Assembly: GCA_964563585.1 (NCBI GenBank)
Contig: CAZLXG010000007.1
Span: 1-45,259, forward strand
Origin: CAZLXG01 sp964563585
Lineage (GTDB): Bacteria > Bacteroidota > Bacteroidia > Flavobacteriales > Flavobacteriaceae
Length of the DNA stretch: 45,259 bases
Direction: 5' to 3'
Under the pieces are notes generated by a model, which was not told where the DNA came from, did no database searches, and worked only from the letters and a program-made list of their open reading frames with translations. This document shows, in pieces, positions 1 to 8,674 of this stretch. Every line of letters begins with the position of its first letter. Position 1 is the first letter of the stretch. The position numbers were made by a program, and so were the translations under genes.

Positions 1-88
1 GTAAAAGTATGACAAATATCATCTTAATTAAAATATCAAGATGCTAAATTTGTACCATCAGATTTTTGTGTCAATTAAAAATAAAATC

Positions 89-706
89 ATGAGTAATCTT
101 ATAAAAAACAGTTTAGAAAAAAGTATCTCGTATCAAGCATATAGAGATTTAGTAAAACAGTTGTCTGAGGAAAATTCTAACTCTGGTCCAGAAAAAACAA
201 AAGCTTTAGCAGATTATACAAAGCTTAATGATAGACGTATGAAACGTTGGGATAAAACTATAAAAATTTCAGAAGAAGCACAACATAAAATCGGCAATTT
301 TAAGGAATCTATAACTTGGTTATTAATAACTGAGAGTTGGTGTGGTGATGCAGCACATATTGTGCCTGTACTAAATAAGATAGCAGATTTAAATGATAAA
401 ATTGATTTAAAAGTTGTGTTTAGAGATGATAATCCTGAATTAATAGATGCGTATTTAACCAATGGAAATAGGGCCGTTCCAAAAGTAATTATGATTGATA
501 ATGAATCTGGAGATGTTATAGATACATATGGGCCTCGACCAAGGGTAGCTACCGAATTAGTAACCCGATACAAGGCTAAATTTGGTAAGCTAACACCAGA
601 GTTTAAAGAAGATTTACAGCGTTGGTATAATAATGATAAAGGGCAAAATATTGTAAAAGATATTACAGAAATGCTTTGCGAACTTCAGCCTAGTGTTTGC
701 CAATAA
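89..706 (+). CDS. thioredoxin-family protein, single-cysteine type
   Basis: Predicted cytoplasmic thioredoxin-fold protein of 205 residues; no signal peptide is visible. A helical N-terminal part (about 1-70) precedes a thioredoxin-like core holding the motif TESWCGDAAH near residues 81-90. The usual CxxC is therefore reduced to one Cys (C85) followed by Gly-Asp-Ala. Further on a VPKVIMID stretch supplies the cis-Pro region typical of the fold. I chose the ATG at 89: upstream in-frame codons from 41 encode an unlike leader, and this start gives an MSNLIKNSLEK beginning. The family is known from Bacteroidetes as thioredoxin family protein; the substrate is unknown. With one active-site Cys it is unlikely to be a classical dithiol reductase. 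The 3' end overlaps the convergent TonB-like gene by 17 bases. Confidence 0.8.
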   Translation: MSNLIKNSLEKSISYQAYRDLVKQLSEENSNSGPEKTKALADYTKLNDRRMKRWDKTIKISEEAQHKIGNFKESITWLLITESWCGDAAHIVPVLNKIADLNDKIDLKVVFRDDNPELIDAYLTNGNRAVPKVIMIDNESGDVIDTYGPRPRVATELVTRYKAKFGKLTPEFKEDLQRWYNNDKGQNIVKDITEMLCELQPSVCQ

Positions 707-1406
707 AGTAAAAAGTAATAGAGCCAATTTGCGTTGCTTTTGAAGTATCTACACTAAATTGTGAGTTTTTCGCATACTCTAAAGCATGGTCTGTAAGGCA
801 TTCATTTGATGAGGTAGAAGACGTATTTACATAAGCGTCAATTACACTTCCTTTAGCATTTACAGTAATATTTATCACAATTTTACCACCTGTTTCACAT
901 AAATAAATAGGTGTTGGTAAATATTGATGCGTTCTGTTTGTTAGCGAGTAACTCATGGTGCTTTTTGTGTTTGCACCTTTAGATTGTTGCTTTTTTAATA
1001 AATCGTTGACTTTACTAAACGATGATAATTCCTCATTGTTTAATTTAGAATTGTCATCATCTTTATAAGCTTTTTCGTACGGATTTTCAGTTTCTGAAGT
1101 ACTGCTGCTTTTTGGAACATAATCTTCTGGCGGAGCAATAGGTTTATATGCCTCAGCAAAATGTTTGTTATTTTGAGTTTCGTTAAAAGCTTTATTAGTT
1201 TCAGCTTTACTTGCGCTTAACTGTTCTAAAATTTGTAATATTTTAATTTCTTCTTCGGTAAGTTCTTCCTCAGGTTCCATTTCATAATAACTTTCGGAAG
1301 CTAATTCGTTATGTTGTTTAAGACTTAAATTAAAAACAGACATAACCACAGTCCCAGAAATAAGGAAGGTTAATAATAGGGCTTTATGTTGATTTGTTAG
1401 GTTCAA
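690..1406 (-). CDS. TonB-like protein (energy transducer C-terminal domain)
   Basis: Protein of 238 residues with one N-terminal membrane anchor (about residues 8-28). A strongly acidic, low-complexity linker rich in Glu, Lys and Ser follows, with a short Pro-containing patch (PIAPPEDYVP) near the middle. The C-terminal part (about 165-238) has the GGKIVINITVNAKGSVIDA strand pattern seen in TonB C-terminal domains, followed by a conserved-looking CLTDHALEYAKNSQF helix. This architecture suggests an inner-membrane protein reaching into the periplasm to energise outer-membrane receptors, but no ExbB/ExbD genes are adjacent. It lies 43 bases downstream of truB on the same strand and may be the last gene of that transcript. 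Assignment rests on the C-terminal pattern only; a plain periplasmic protein with a TonB-like fold is the alternative. Confidence 0.6.
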   Translation of the reverse strand: MNLTNQHKALLLTFLISGTVVMSVFNLSLKQHNELASESYYEMEPEEELTEEEIKILQILEQLSASKAETNKAFNETQNNKHFAEAYKPIAPPEDYVPKSSSTSETENPYEKAYKDDDNSKLNNEELSSFSKVNDLLKKQQSKGANTKSTMSYSLTNRTHQYLPTPIYLCETGGKIVINITVNAKGSVIDAYVNTSSTSSNECLTDHALEYAKNSQFSVDTSKATQIGSITFYFIGKH

Positions 1407-1449
1407 ATCGAAATTAATTCATGTAATTATTTACGAAATATACGTAAAA

Positions 1450-2151
1450 TTAAGGAGTTTGGTTGTTTAGTCCGTTTATGAAGTATTCAACAGTAACCGC
1501 ATTATTCACATTAAAATCACCAATTTTTGTTCTGCGAAGTTCTGATAAATGTCCTCCAGATTGAAGTGCTTTTCCAAAATCGTTTGCTAACGAGCGTATA
1601 TAAGTGCCTTTACTACAAACTACTCTAAAATCAATATGTAAACCATCAATTTTCGTGATTTCAAATTCTTGAATGTATATAGTTCTAGGTTTAATTTCTA
1701 CTTTTTCGCCAGCTCTAGCATATTCATACAAACGTTTTCCGTCTTTTTTTAATGCTGAAAATATGGGCGGATATTGTTGAATATCACCTATAAATTGTTT
1801 GGTAGTTTCGTGTATTAAATTTTCTGTAATATGGTCTGAGGGGAATGTATTATCAATCTCGGTTTCTAAATCGAAAGAAGGCGTCGTGCTACCCAAAACA
1901 AGTGTTCCTGTGTATTCTTTTATTTGACCTTGAAACGTATCAATTTGCTTGGTCATTTTTCCAGTGCAAATCACCAACAATCCAGTAGCTAAAGGGTCTA
2001 AAGTTCCGGCGTGACCAACTTTTATTTTTTTAATATTGAAAGTCTGACGTATTTCCCAACGCAGTTTGTTTACTACTTGAAACGATGTCCAATTAAGAGG
2101 TTTATCAATAAATAAAACCTGTCCAGAAAGGTAGTCTTCTTTCGAAATCAT
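1450..2151 (-). CDS. truB: tRNA pseudouridine(55) synthase TruB
   Basis: Converts U55 in the T-loop of tRNAs to pseudouridine. The 233-residue protein carries the TruB signature HAGTLDPLATGLLV (about residues 47-60), with the catalytic Asp at D52, and the family N-terminus IDKPLNWTSF. Later TruB blocks are also present (QYPPIFSALKKDGKRLYEYAR and SKGTYIRSLANDFG). It is shorter than the E. coli enzyme because the C-terminal PUA extension is largely missing, which is normal in Bacteroidetes. The start codon lies one base from the stop of uppP, so translation is probably coupled within the ftsX-DUF3098-uppP-truB block. Confidence 0.96.
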   Translation of the reverse strand: MISKEDYLSGQVLFIDKPLNWTSFQVVNKLRWEIRQTFNIKKIKVGHAGTLDPLATGLLVICTGKMTKQIDTFQGQIKEYTGTLVLGSTTPSFDLETEIDNTFPSDHITENLIHETTKQFIGDIQQYPPIFSALKKDGKRLYEYARAGEKVEIKPRTIYIQEFEITKIDGLHIDFRVVCSKGTYIRSLANDFGKALQSGGHLSELRRTKIGDFNVNNAVTVEYFINGLNNQTP

Positions 2152-2152
2152 A

Positions 2153-2950
2153 TTATGAATTTAATAAAGAAAATATAATAGCAATAACTCCAATAATAAC
2201 ACAATAGATAGCGAAATATGAGAGTTTACTCTTTTTTACCAAAGCAATCATCCAAGTGCAAGCAAATAATCCCGCAATAAAAGCAGCAATAAAACCAACG
2301 GAAAGCGAAGTAAAGTTTCCGCTATCGTAAGTTAGGTCACCACTTAAAATATCTTTAGCAATTTTCCCAAAAATTAATGGAACAACCATTAAAAAAGAAA
2401 ATCGAGCCGCTTTAGTTTTATCGTTTCCTAATAATACTGATGTTGAAATAGTTGCGCCAGAACGTGATATTCCTGGAAGCATAGCAATGGCTTGCGAAAT
2501 ACCAATGATGAATGCGTTTTTAAAAGATACTTTTTTATTGGTGTTTTTCGCCTTATCAGCAAGAAATAATAAAATGGCTGTTACGATTAACATGCAACCA
2601 ACAAGTAAAATATTGCCACCAAAAAGAGCTTCTAATTGTTCTTCAAAAAATAATCCAACAATAACAGCAGGAATCATAGAAACAGCAATTTTTAAAATAA
2701 ACTGTAAATCGTCATTCCATTCAAATTTTAAAACACTTTTTATAATGTCTAAAATATCTTGTCTAAAAACTACAATAGTACTTAAAGCAGTAGCAAAATG
2801 TAATATTACGGTAAATAATAAGCTTTCTTCTGGTACAGAATTATCACCAAGAATGGCTTTTCCTAATTCTAAATGACCACTAGATGAAACAGGTAAAAAT
2901 TCGGTAAGACCTTGAATAATTCCAAGAATAATAGAATCAATTACATCCAT
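2153..2950 (-). CDS. uppP: undecaprenyl-diphosphatase UppP (BacA)
   Basis: Integral membrane phosphatase that dephosphorylates undecaprenyl diphosphate, recycling the lipid carrier for peptidoglycan and surface polysaccharides; members confer bacitracin resistance. The 265-residue protein has the two family signatures: GLTEFLPVSSSGHLEL near residues 14-29, and GISRSGATIS near 155-165 carrying the active-site Ser/Arg. About eight hydrophobic helices are spread along the protein. It overlaps the upstream DUF3098 gene by one base and is followed at one base by truB, a tightly packed operon order that I recall as common in flavobacteria. Length and motifs are complete. Confidence 0.96.
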   Translation of the reverse strand: MDVIDSIILGIIQGLTEFLPVSSSGHLELGKAILGDNSVPEESLLFTVILHFATALSTIVVFRQDILDIIKSVLKFEWNDDLQFILKIAVSMIPAVIVGLFFEEQLEALFGGNILLVGCMLIVTAILLFLADKAKNTNKKVSFKNAFIIGISQAIAMLPGISRSGATISTSVLLGNDKTKAARFSFLMVVPLIFGKIAKDILSGDLTYDSGNFTSLSVGFIAAFIAGLFACTWMIALVKKSKLSYFAIYCVIIGVIAIIFSLLNS

Positions 2951-3204
2951 TATTTTTTATCAGGATTTAATAAAATAGCATAAACTTGAATGCCGAACCC
3001 AATAAGAATTAACATTGGCGCTAAACGAATACGGCGGAAATTAAAAATTTCAGGATTAAAAACATTGGGGTCGTCGCTTCCACCACCAGACATTAATATA
3101 AAACCTATGGCAATACACGCTAAACCAATAAACATAAATTTGTAGTTTTTTTTACCAAACACAAATACACTTTTAGATTCTGTTTTTCGCTTTTGTTCTC
3201 CCAT
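2950..3204 (-). CDS. DUF3098 small membrane protein
   Basis: Small inner-membrane protein of 84 residues with two hydrophobic helices (about 22-38 and 62-78). Between them lies a glycine-rich loop with the FNPEIFNFRRIRLAPMLILI pattern typical of DUF3098. I take the ATG at 3204 (protein begins MGEQKRKTESK). An in-frame TTG at 3228 would add eight residues, but the ATG gives the usual charged N-terminus. Function is unknown. Position between ftsX and uppP, with a one-base overlap with uppP, suggests a role linked to envelope assembly; that is inference from context only. Confidence 0.85.
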   Translation of the reverse strand: MGEQKRKTESKSVFVFGKKNYKFMFIGLACIAIGFILMSGGGSDDPNVFNPEIFNFRRIRLAPMLILIGFGIQVYAILLNPDKK

Positions 3205-3276
3205 AATTTCTATAAAATTGTCATGCAAATTAACGTATTTTATTAAAAATAGAACGTTAATACTGTTATAAAAAAC

Positions 3277-4155
3277 CTAATAATATAAATCGTCAGTCTT
3301 TAAATTTAAAAAACGCTGTGTTGCAAAATGTGTGCTTATCCATGTAATAATAATGCCTAGAGCAAATATAAATACAAATAGAATTCCAACTAAAACAGGG
3401 TTAGCTAATAACTCGAGTTCGGTAAACGTTTTGTTTAAATAATACAGTACAATTGCCATTCCTATTAACGCTAAAACGCCACCAATAACACCTAATTTCA
3501 CGCTTTTTAAAACAAACGGGCGACGAATAAACTGTTTGGTTGCACCAACCATTTGCATGGTTTTAATAGTAAAACGTTTAGAATATACAGCAAGCCGAAT
3601 AGAACTATTAATTAGTAATACAGCAATTAAAGTAAAAATACCACTGATTGCCAACACCCAAAAACTTATTTTTTTAACGTTGTCGTTCATCAATTTTACC
3701 AAGTCATTATCGTAAGTGACTTCATCAACAAATTTTTTGTTTAACGCTTCCGTAGAAATTTTATCAAGATGTTCTGAGGTTACAAAATCTGCTTTTAAAT
3801 GAATATCCATAGAATTTTGTAGCGGATTATAACCCACAAAATCCATAAAGTCTTCGCCATTATCGGCTTTCATAAATTCGGCAGCCTGCTCTTTTGAAAC
3901 ATATTCGGTAGATTTTACATAATCTGCCATAGCTAAACTTTTTTCAAGTTGTTTAACTTCTATGTCTTTTGCTGAATCTTTTAAATAAATGGTAACGACC
4001 ACTTGTTCTTTAAAATGGTCTGATACTTTTTTGGCATTAAGAATAAGCATGCCTAATAAACCCAATAAAAACAAAACTAACGCAATACTTAATATTACTG
4101 AAAAGTAAGAAGAAACAAGTCTGCGTTTTTGATGTTTTTCAAATGATGAACTCAT
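3277..4155 (-). CDS. ftsX: cell-division ABC transporter permease FtsX
   Basis: Membrane partner of the ATPase FtsE; in bacteria FtsEX controls periplasmic peptidoglycan hydrolases at the division site. The 292-residue protein shows the FtsX layout. A cytoplasmic N-terminus is followed by the first membrane helix (about 17-40), a periplasmic domain (about 45-165, containing YVSKEQAAEFMKADNGEDF), then three more helices. The region MQMVGATKQFIRRPFVLKS between helices two and three is the characteristic cytoplasmic coupling segment. It heads a minus-strand block with DUF3098, uppP and truB. ftsE is not in the window, as I recall is often the case in flavobacteria, where it maps elsewhere. Confidence 0.92.
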   Translation of the reverse strand: MSSSFEKHQKRRLVSSYFSVILSIALVLFLLGLLGMLILNAKKVSDHFKEQVVVTIYLKDSAKDIEVKQLEKSLAMADYVKSTEYVSKEQAAEFMKADNGEDFMDFVGYNPLQNSMDIHLKADFVTSEHLDKISTEALNKKFVDEVTYDNDLVKLMNDNVKKISFWVLAISGIFTLIAVLLINSSIRLAVYSKRFTIKTMQMVGATKQFIRRPFVLKSVKLGVIGGVLALIGMAIVLYYLNKTFTELELLANPVLVGILFVFIFALGIIITWISTHFATQRFLNLKTDDLYY

Positions 4156-4251
4156 AAAAAATATTGGATTATGACGTAAAAATAATAAAGTATCTGTAAT
4201 TTTTATTTATATAAACTAAAACATATTAACATTGTTGTTCGGTGTATTAAT

Positions 4252-5187
4252 TTAGTGAACTTTTTTAGGTGTTTTGCTTAACAAGTAAATACCAATTATA
4301 ACCAATAAACAGCATAATATTTTTAGAAGACTAATGTCTTGTGCATAATCATCACGTAATAAAACATAAGAATAAATGCTTACCATAATAAAGTTTATGG
4401 CTGGTTGCAAATAAATATAACTACTATTAGTAGAAGGTAAAACAAAATTAAGGGCATAAATATTAAAAAGATAAGCAAAAAAGGTAGTAAATAAAACTAC
4501 GAATCCAATTACTAAATAGGTGTTGGTGTCGAATGCAGCAAAATCTGTTGAAATAAAGTCGTTAAATCCAAATGGAAGTATAAAAATAAACCCAAATAAA
4601 AACACCCAACTTATTACTGTAATTGCTTTGTATTTCCTCATCAATGGTTTTACTACAACTAAATATAAGCCATAACAACTAGCATTTAAAATAACGAGTA
4701 AATTCCCTAAAACAGAACTAGTACCACCAGAATTGTTACCATACAAAATTAATGTAATAGCGCCAATACTCCCAATACTAATACCTAAAAGTTTTCTAGG
4801 AGTAATGCTTTCTTTAAGAATGAAAAAGCTAAAAACTAGAACAATAGCAGGCGTAATGGTCATAATTATAGAAGCATCAATAGGCGATGTAAGATTGATG
4901 CCATGAAAGAATAATAACTGATTAGCGGCAGCACCAAGAAAACCACAAAGTATTAGTTGAGGCAAATCTTTACGATTAATTTTTTCTTTTATAAAAGATT
5001 TCACTAACCAAAATAAAATAGTGCCACAAATAAGTCTTATAAAAACAAAAGCCGAAGGGCCAATTTTATCAGGCATAATACCTTTAGCAATAATGTAATT
5101 AGCACCATAAATTATGTTAGCTAGAAGAAGTGCGAAATGTGCTTTATAGATGTTTTTTGTTAGCAATGATTTTTCAAATTTTCTCAA
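4252..5187 (-). CDS. EamA/DMT-family transporter
   Basis: Inner-membrane exporter-type protein of the drug/metabolite transporter superfamily, 311 residues. It has ten predicted membrane helices in two EamA repeats (about residues 16-145 and 160-305). Typical family stretches include ANIIYGANYIIAKGIM in the first helix, and TSPIDASIIMTITPAIVLVF, where the first repeat ends against the membrane. The substrate cannot be read from sequence; relatives export amino acids or other metabolites. It is separated from ftsX by about 96 bases and is divergent from leuS, so it is probably transcribed on its own. Confidence 0.88.
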   Translation of the reverse strand: MRKFEKSLLTKNIYKAHFALLLANIIYGANYIIAKGIMPDKIGPSAFVFIRLICGTILFWLVKSFIKEKINRKDLPQLILCGFLGAAANQLLFFHGINLTSPIDASIIMTITPAIVLVFSFFILKESITPRKLLGISIGSIGAITLILYGNNSGGTSSVLGNLLVILNASCYGLYLVVVKPLMRKYKAITVISWVFLFGFIFILPFGFNDFISTDFAAFDTNTYLVIGFVVLFTTFFAYLFNIYALNFVLPSTNSSYIYLQPAINFIMVSIYSYVLLRDDYAQDISLLKILCCLLVIIGIYLLSKTPKKVH

Positions 5188-5278
5188 AAATAAACCTATT
5201 ATATTACAAACTTATTTTTTATGAATAAAATGCGAATATTTATTGAATACAAAGGTTTTACAGTTAGTATTTAAAGCG

Positions 5279-5286
5279 TAAATTTG
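5279..5286 (+). promoter_or_regulatory. candidate Bacteroidetes -7 element for leuS
   Basis: TAAATTTG matches the Bacteroidetes -7 consensus TAnnTTTG and sits 21 bases before the leuS ATG at 5308. No clear TTTG -33 element is seen at the expected distance, so the call rests on the -7 match and position. Confidence 0.45.
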
Positions 5287-5307
5287 CAACTTCTTAAAAA
5301 GACGGTA

Positions 5308-8300
5308 ATGATATACAATTTCAACGAAATTGAAGCTAAATGGCAAAAATATTGGGCAGAGAACAAAACATTCAAAGCCGTAAACAATAGCGATAAACCA
5401 AAGTATTACGTATTGGATATGTTCCCTTACCCAAGTGGAGCAGGGCTGCATGTTGGTCATCCATTAGGTTATATAGCTAGTGATATTTATGCACGTTACA
5501 AGCGTCATAAAGGTTTTAATGTATTGCATCCACAAGGTTATGATAGTTTTGGTTTACCTGCCGAACAATATGCTATTCAAACTGGTCAACATCCAGCAGT
5601 AACAACTGCCAAAAACATAAAAACCTATCGTCGTCAATTAGACCAAATAGGCTTTTCATTCGATTGGAGTAGAGAAGTAAGAACGAGCGACCCAAGTTAT
5701 TACAAATGGACGCAGTGGATTTTTATTCAATTGTTCAATTCTTGGTATAATAGTGATGCTGATAAAGCTCAAGATATTTCAGAATTAATAACGCTTTTTG
5801 AATCTGAAGGCAATGCAAAAGTAAATGCCGTTTGTGATGATGCTATTGAGCCTTTTACTGCTGAAGATTGGAATGTATTTTCATCAGAACAACAACAACA
5901 AATATTATTACAATATAGACTAACCTATTTAGCTGAAACCGAAGTGAACTGGTGTCCAGCTTTAGGAACAGTTTTGGCAAACGACGAAATTGTAAACGGT
6001 GTTTCAGAACGTGGCGGACATCCTGTTATTCGTAAAAAAATGACACAATGGAGCATGCGAATTTCTGCCTATGCAGAACGTTTACTTCAAGGATTAAATA
6101 CAATTGATTGGACAGACTCACTTAAAGAAAGCCAACGTAACTGGATTGGTAAATCGGTTGGAGCATCTGTGTCTTTTAACGTCATTGCTAGTGAAACGAA
6201 GCAATCTGTTCATAAAATAGACGTTTTCACAACACGCCCTGATACCATTTTTGGAGTAAGTTTTATGACACTAGCTCCAGAGCACGAACTTGTATCACAA
6301 ATTACAACATCAGAACAAAAAGTAGAAGTTGAAGCCTATATTTTAACAACAGCAAAACGTAGCGAACGCGATAGAATGGCAGATGTAAAAACCATTTCGG
6401 GAGTATTTACAGGTGCGTATGCAGAACATCCATTTACTAAAAAACCAATACCTGTTTGGATTGGTGATTATGTGTTAGCAGGCTACGGAACAGGTGCAGT
6501 AATGTCTGTGCCATGTGGCGACCAGCGTGATTACGATTTCGCAAATCATTTTAATATAGAAATCCCTAATATTTTTGAAGGCGTAGATATTTCAAAAGAA
6601 GCCTTTGGTTCTAAAGATAATGTCGTGATTGCAAATAGTGATTTCCTAAACGGGATGAACTACAAAAAAGCAACCAAACGCGCTATTTACGAGTTGGAGC
6701 AATTAGGTCAAGGCGAAGGAAAAACCAATTACCGTTTGCGTGATGCTGTATTTAGTCGTCAACGTTATTGGGGCGAACCATTTCCGGTGTATTACAAAAA
6801 GGGTATGCCACAAATGATTGATGCACAACATTTACCAGTTAAATTACCAGAAGTAGAAAAATATTTACCAACCGAAACTGGCGAGCCGCCATTAGGAAAT
6901 GCCACAGTTTGGGCTTGGTGTACAGAAACCAATTCGGTAGTAGAGAATGAAAAAATAAATCACACTAGTGTGTTTCCACTAGAGCTTAATACCATGCCAG
7001 GTTGGGCAGGAAGTTCGTGGTACTTTAACCGTTATATGGATGCCAATAATACCGAAGAATTTGCCAGTAAAGAAGCGCTAAACTATTGGAAAGACGTTGA
7101 CTTATACATTGGCGGAAGCGAGCATGCTACAGGGCATTTATTATACTCTCGTTTTTGGCAAAAATTCTTGTTTGATAAAGGTGTTGTGTCTGTTGATGAG
7201 TTTGCAAAAAAACTGATTAACCAAGGTATGATTTTAGGTACAAGTGCTTTTGTTTATAGGTTGAAATTAGAATTTTTTAATACGCCTTCAACTAGTAAAA
7301 TGGCAAGTTATAACTATTTTTGTTCTAAATCTGTTGCAGATAAAGTTTCGAATGGAGAAAGTATTATCGAGATATCTAAACAACTAAAAGATTTTATTGA
7401 TAAAGAAGAGAAATATGAATTAGAAAATGGTTTATTTTTCACTCCTAGTGAAAATGGTGCTAAGTTAGGAAGTTCGCCATCTATTAGGACTAAGGTGTCA
7501 TTTGATAGAATTCATTCAGATGTGTCTTTTGTAAATGCTTCAGATGAATTAGATATTGAAGCCTTTAAAAATTGGAGAAAGGAATATAAAAATAGTATTT
7601 TTATTGGTGAAAAGGGAGAAATAATCGCAGGAAATAATGACGTTTACAAAATTGGACGCGAAGTCGAAAAAATGTCCAAATCAAAATATAATGTTGTAAG
7701 TCCAGATGATATTGTTTTAGATTATGGTGCAGATTCATTGCGTTTATACGAAATGTTTTTAGGTCCTTTAGAACAATACAAGCCTTGGAATACTGCTGGT
7801 ATTACAGGTGTGCATTCATTCTTAAAAAAACTATGGAAATTGTATGTTGGTGAAAATGGATTGAACAACACCGACACAACACCGACAAAAGACAATTTAA
7901 AAACACTACATAAAACCATTAAAAAGGTAGAAGAAGATATTGAGAACTTCTCGTTTAATACATCGGTTTCAACCTTTATGATTGCGATAAATGAGTTAAC
8001 AGCTCAAAAATGTACAAGTAAACAAATTTTAGAACCTTTATTGGTTGTAATTTCTCCTTACGCGCCACATATTGCAGAAGAATTATGGAATCAGTTTGGG
8101 AATACAGAATCTATTTCAACTGCAGAATTTCCAATATTTGATGCAAGTCATTTAGTAGAAAGCAGTAAAGTATATCCAATTTCATTTAACGGAAAAATGC
8201 GTTTCACTATGGAATTACCTTTAGATATGAGTAAAGATGATATTGAAGCAGCAGTTTTGGCACACGAAAAAACTAAAGAGCAATTACAAGGCAGAGAACC

Positions 8301-8349
8301 TAAAAAGGTAATTGTGGTTCCTGGTAAAATTGTAAATATTGTAGGATAA
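5308..8349 (+). CDS. leuS: leucine--tRNA ligase, with unusual insertions
   Basis: Class Ia aminoacyl-tRNA synthetase charging tRNA-Leu. The protein is 1013 residues from the ATG at 5308 (upstream TTG at 5284 rejected; MIYNFNEIEAKWQKYW is the family start). Visible are the HIGH motif as HVGH (48-51) in YPSGAGLHVGHPLGY, the CP1 editing domain with TTRPDTIFGVSF near 306-317, the GGSEHATGHLLYSRFW block, and KMSKS at 788-792. It is much longer than the 860-residue E. coli enzyme. Two things stand out. A short segment at about residues 292-303 (VIASETKQSVHK) reads like an in-frame dispersed repeat. A stretch of roughly 80 residues (about 653-731), between the VYR strand and the family sequence HSDVSFVNASDELDIE, resembles nothing I recognise. 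All catalytic blocks are intact, so the enzyme is probably functional. DUF6370 and SemiSWEET genes follow closely. Confidence 0.95.
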   Translation: MIYNFNEIEAKWQKYWAENKTFKAVNNSDKPKYYVLDMFPYPSGAGLHVGHPLGYIASDIYARYKRHKGFNVLHPQGYDSFGLPAEQYAIQTGQHPAVTTAKNIKTYRRQLDQIGFSFDWSREVRTSDPSYYKWTQWIFIQLFNSWYNSDADKAQDISELITLFESEGNAKVNAVCDDAIEPFTAEDWNVFSSEQQQQILLQYRLTYLAETEVNWCPALGTVLANDEIVNGVSERGGHPVIRKKMTQWSMRISAYAERLLQGLNTIDWTDSLKESQRNWIGKSVGASVSFNVIASETKQSVHKIDVFTTRPDTIFGVSFMTLAPEHELVSQITTSEQKVEVEAYILTTAKRSERDRMADVKTISGVFTGAYAEHPFTKKPIPVWIGDYVLAGYGTGAVMSVPCGDQRDYDFANHFNIEIPNIFEGVDISKEAFGSKDNVVIANSDFLNGMNYKKATKRAIYELEQLGQGEGKTNYRLRDAVFSRQRYWGEPFPVYYKKGMPQMIDAQHLPVKLPEVEKYLPTETGEPPLGNATVWAWCTETNSVVENEKINHTSVFPLELNTMPGWAGSSWYFNRYMDANNTEEFASKEALNYWKDVDLYIGGSEHATGHLLYSRFWQKFLFDKGVVSVDEFAKKLINQGMILGTSAFVYRLKLEFFNTPSTSKMASYNYFCSKSVADKVSNGESIIEISKQLKDFIDKEEKYELENGLFFTPSENGAKLGSSPSIRTKVSFDRIHSDVSFVNASDELDIEAFKNWRKEYKNSIFIGEKGEIIAGNNDVYKIGREVEKMSKSKYNVVSPDDIVLDYGADSLRLYEMFLGPLEQYKPWNTAGITGVHSFLKKLWKLYVGENGLNNTDTTPTKDNLKTLHKTIKKVEEDIENFSFNTSVSTFMIAINELTAQKCTSKQILEPLLVVISPYAPHIAEELWNQFGNTESISTAEFPIFDASHLVESSKVYPISFNGKMRFTMELPLDMSKDDIEAAVLAHEKTKEQLQGREPKKVIVVPGKIVNIVG
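6180..6208 (+). repeat. dispersed ATTGC/GCAAT repeat inside leuS
   Basis: These 29 bases match the core of the repeat seen intergenically at 20078-20110 and, inverted, at 22668-22700: a CGTCATTGC left arm, a GACGAAG/AACGAAG centre and a GCAATCTG or ACAATCTG right arm. The arms ATTGC and GCAAT are inverted and could pair. Here the repeat is read in frame, giving VIASETKQS at residues 292-300 of LeuRS, inside the CP1 editing domain just before the conserved TTRPDTIFG block. Confidence 0.7.
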
Positions 8350-8366
8350 CTAAAATTATAGAATTA

Positions 8367-8672
8367 ATGAAAAACATACTTCTTGTTTGTGTCTTGTCTT
8401 TATGTGTTGCATGCGCAAAATCTAAAACAGAAAAACAAATAGTTGAATTATCTTGTGGGCAATGTCAATTCCATTTGACTTCGCAAGAGGGTTGTGATTT
8501 AGCAGTTCGTATAAATGATGAATCTTATTTTGTTGATGGCGCAGATATAGATGATTTTGGTGATGCTCACGATAAAGACACAGGATTTTGTGAAGCTATT
8601 AGAAAAGCTGAAGTAACTGGCGAAATAATAGATAACCGATTTAAAGTAAGCTCTGTAAAATTGTTGAATTAA
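8367..8672 (+). CDS. DUF6370 family putative lipoprotein
   Basis: Small exported protein of 101 residues. The N-terminus has a short hydrophobic signal ending in a lipobox-like LCVAC, with Cys at about residue 17. The mature part contains CGQCQFHL (a CxxC), further Cys residues in EGCDLAV and GFCEAIR, and a VDGADIDDFGDAHDKDTGF stretch. The Cys and acidic residues suggest metal binding or a structural disulfide, but function is not known. I match it to DUF6370 from the CGQCQF and FVDGADIDDFGDAHD pattern, from memory. It starts 17 bases after leuS and is followed after two bases by the SemiSWEET gene, so the three are probably co-transcribed. Confidence 0.75.
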   Translation: MKNILLVCVLSLCVACAKSKTEKQIVELSCGQCQFHLTSQEGCDLAVRINDESYFVDGADIDDFGDAHDKDTGFCEAIRKAEVTGEIIDNRFKVSSVKLLN

Positions 8673-8674
8673 TA

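Noticed and set aside
2487..2876. 129-codon frame on the plus strand inside uppP
   Set aside because: It is antisense to a gene with clear UppP motifs and shows no recognisable protein features.
5212..5460. Minus-strand frame overlapping the leuS promoter and 5' end
   Set aside because: Most of it is the complement of conserved leuS codons; no signal peptide or domain is convincing.
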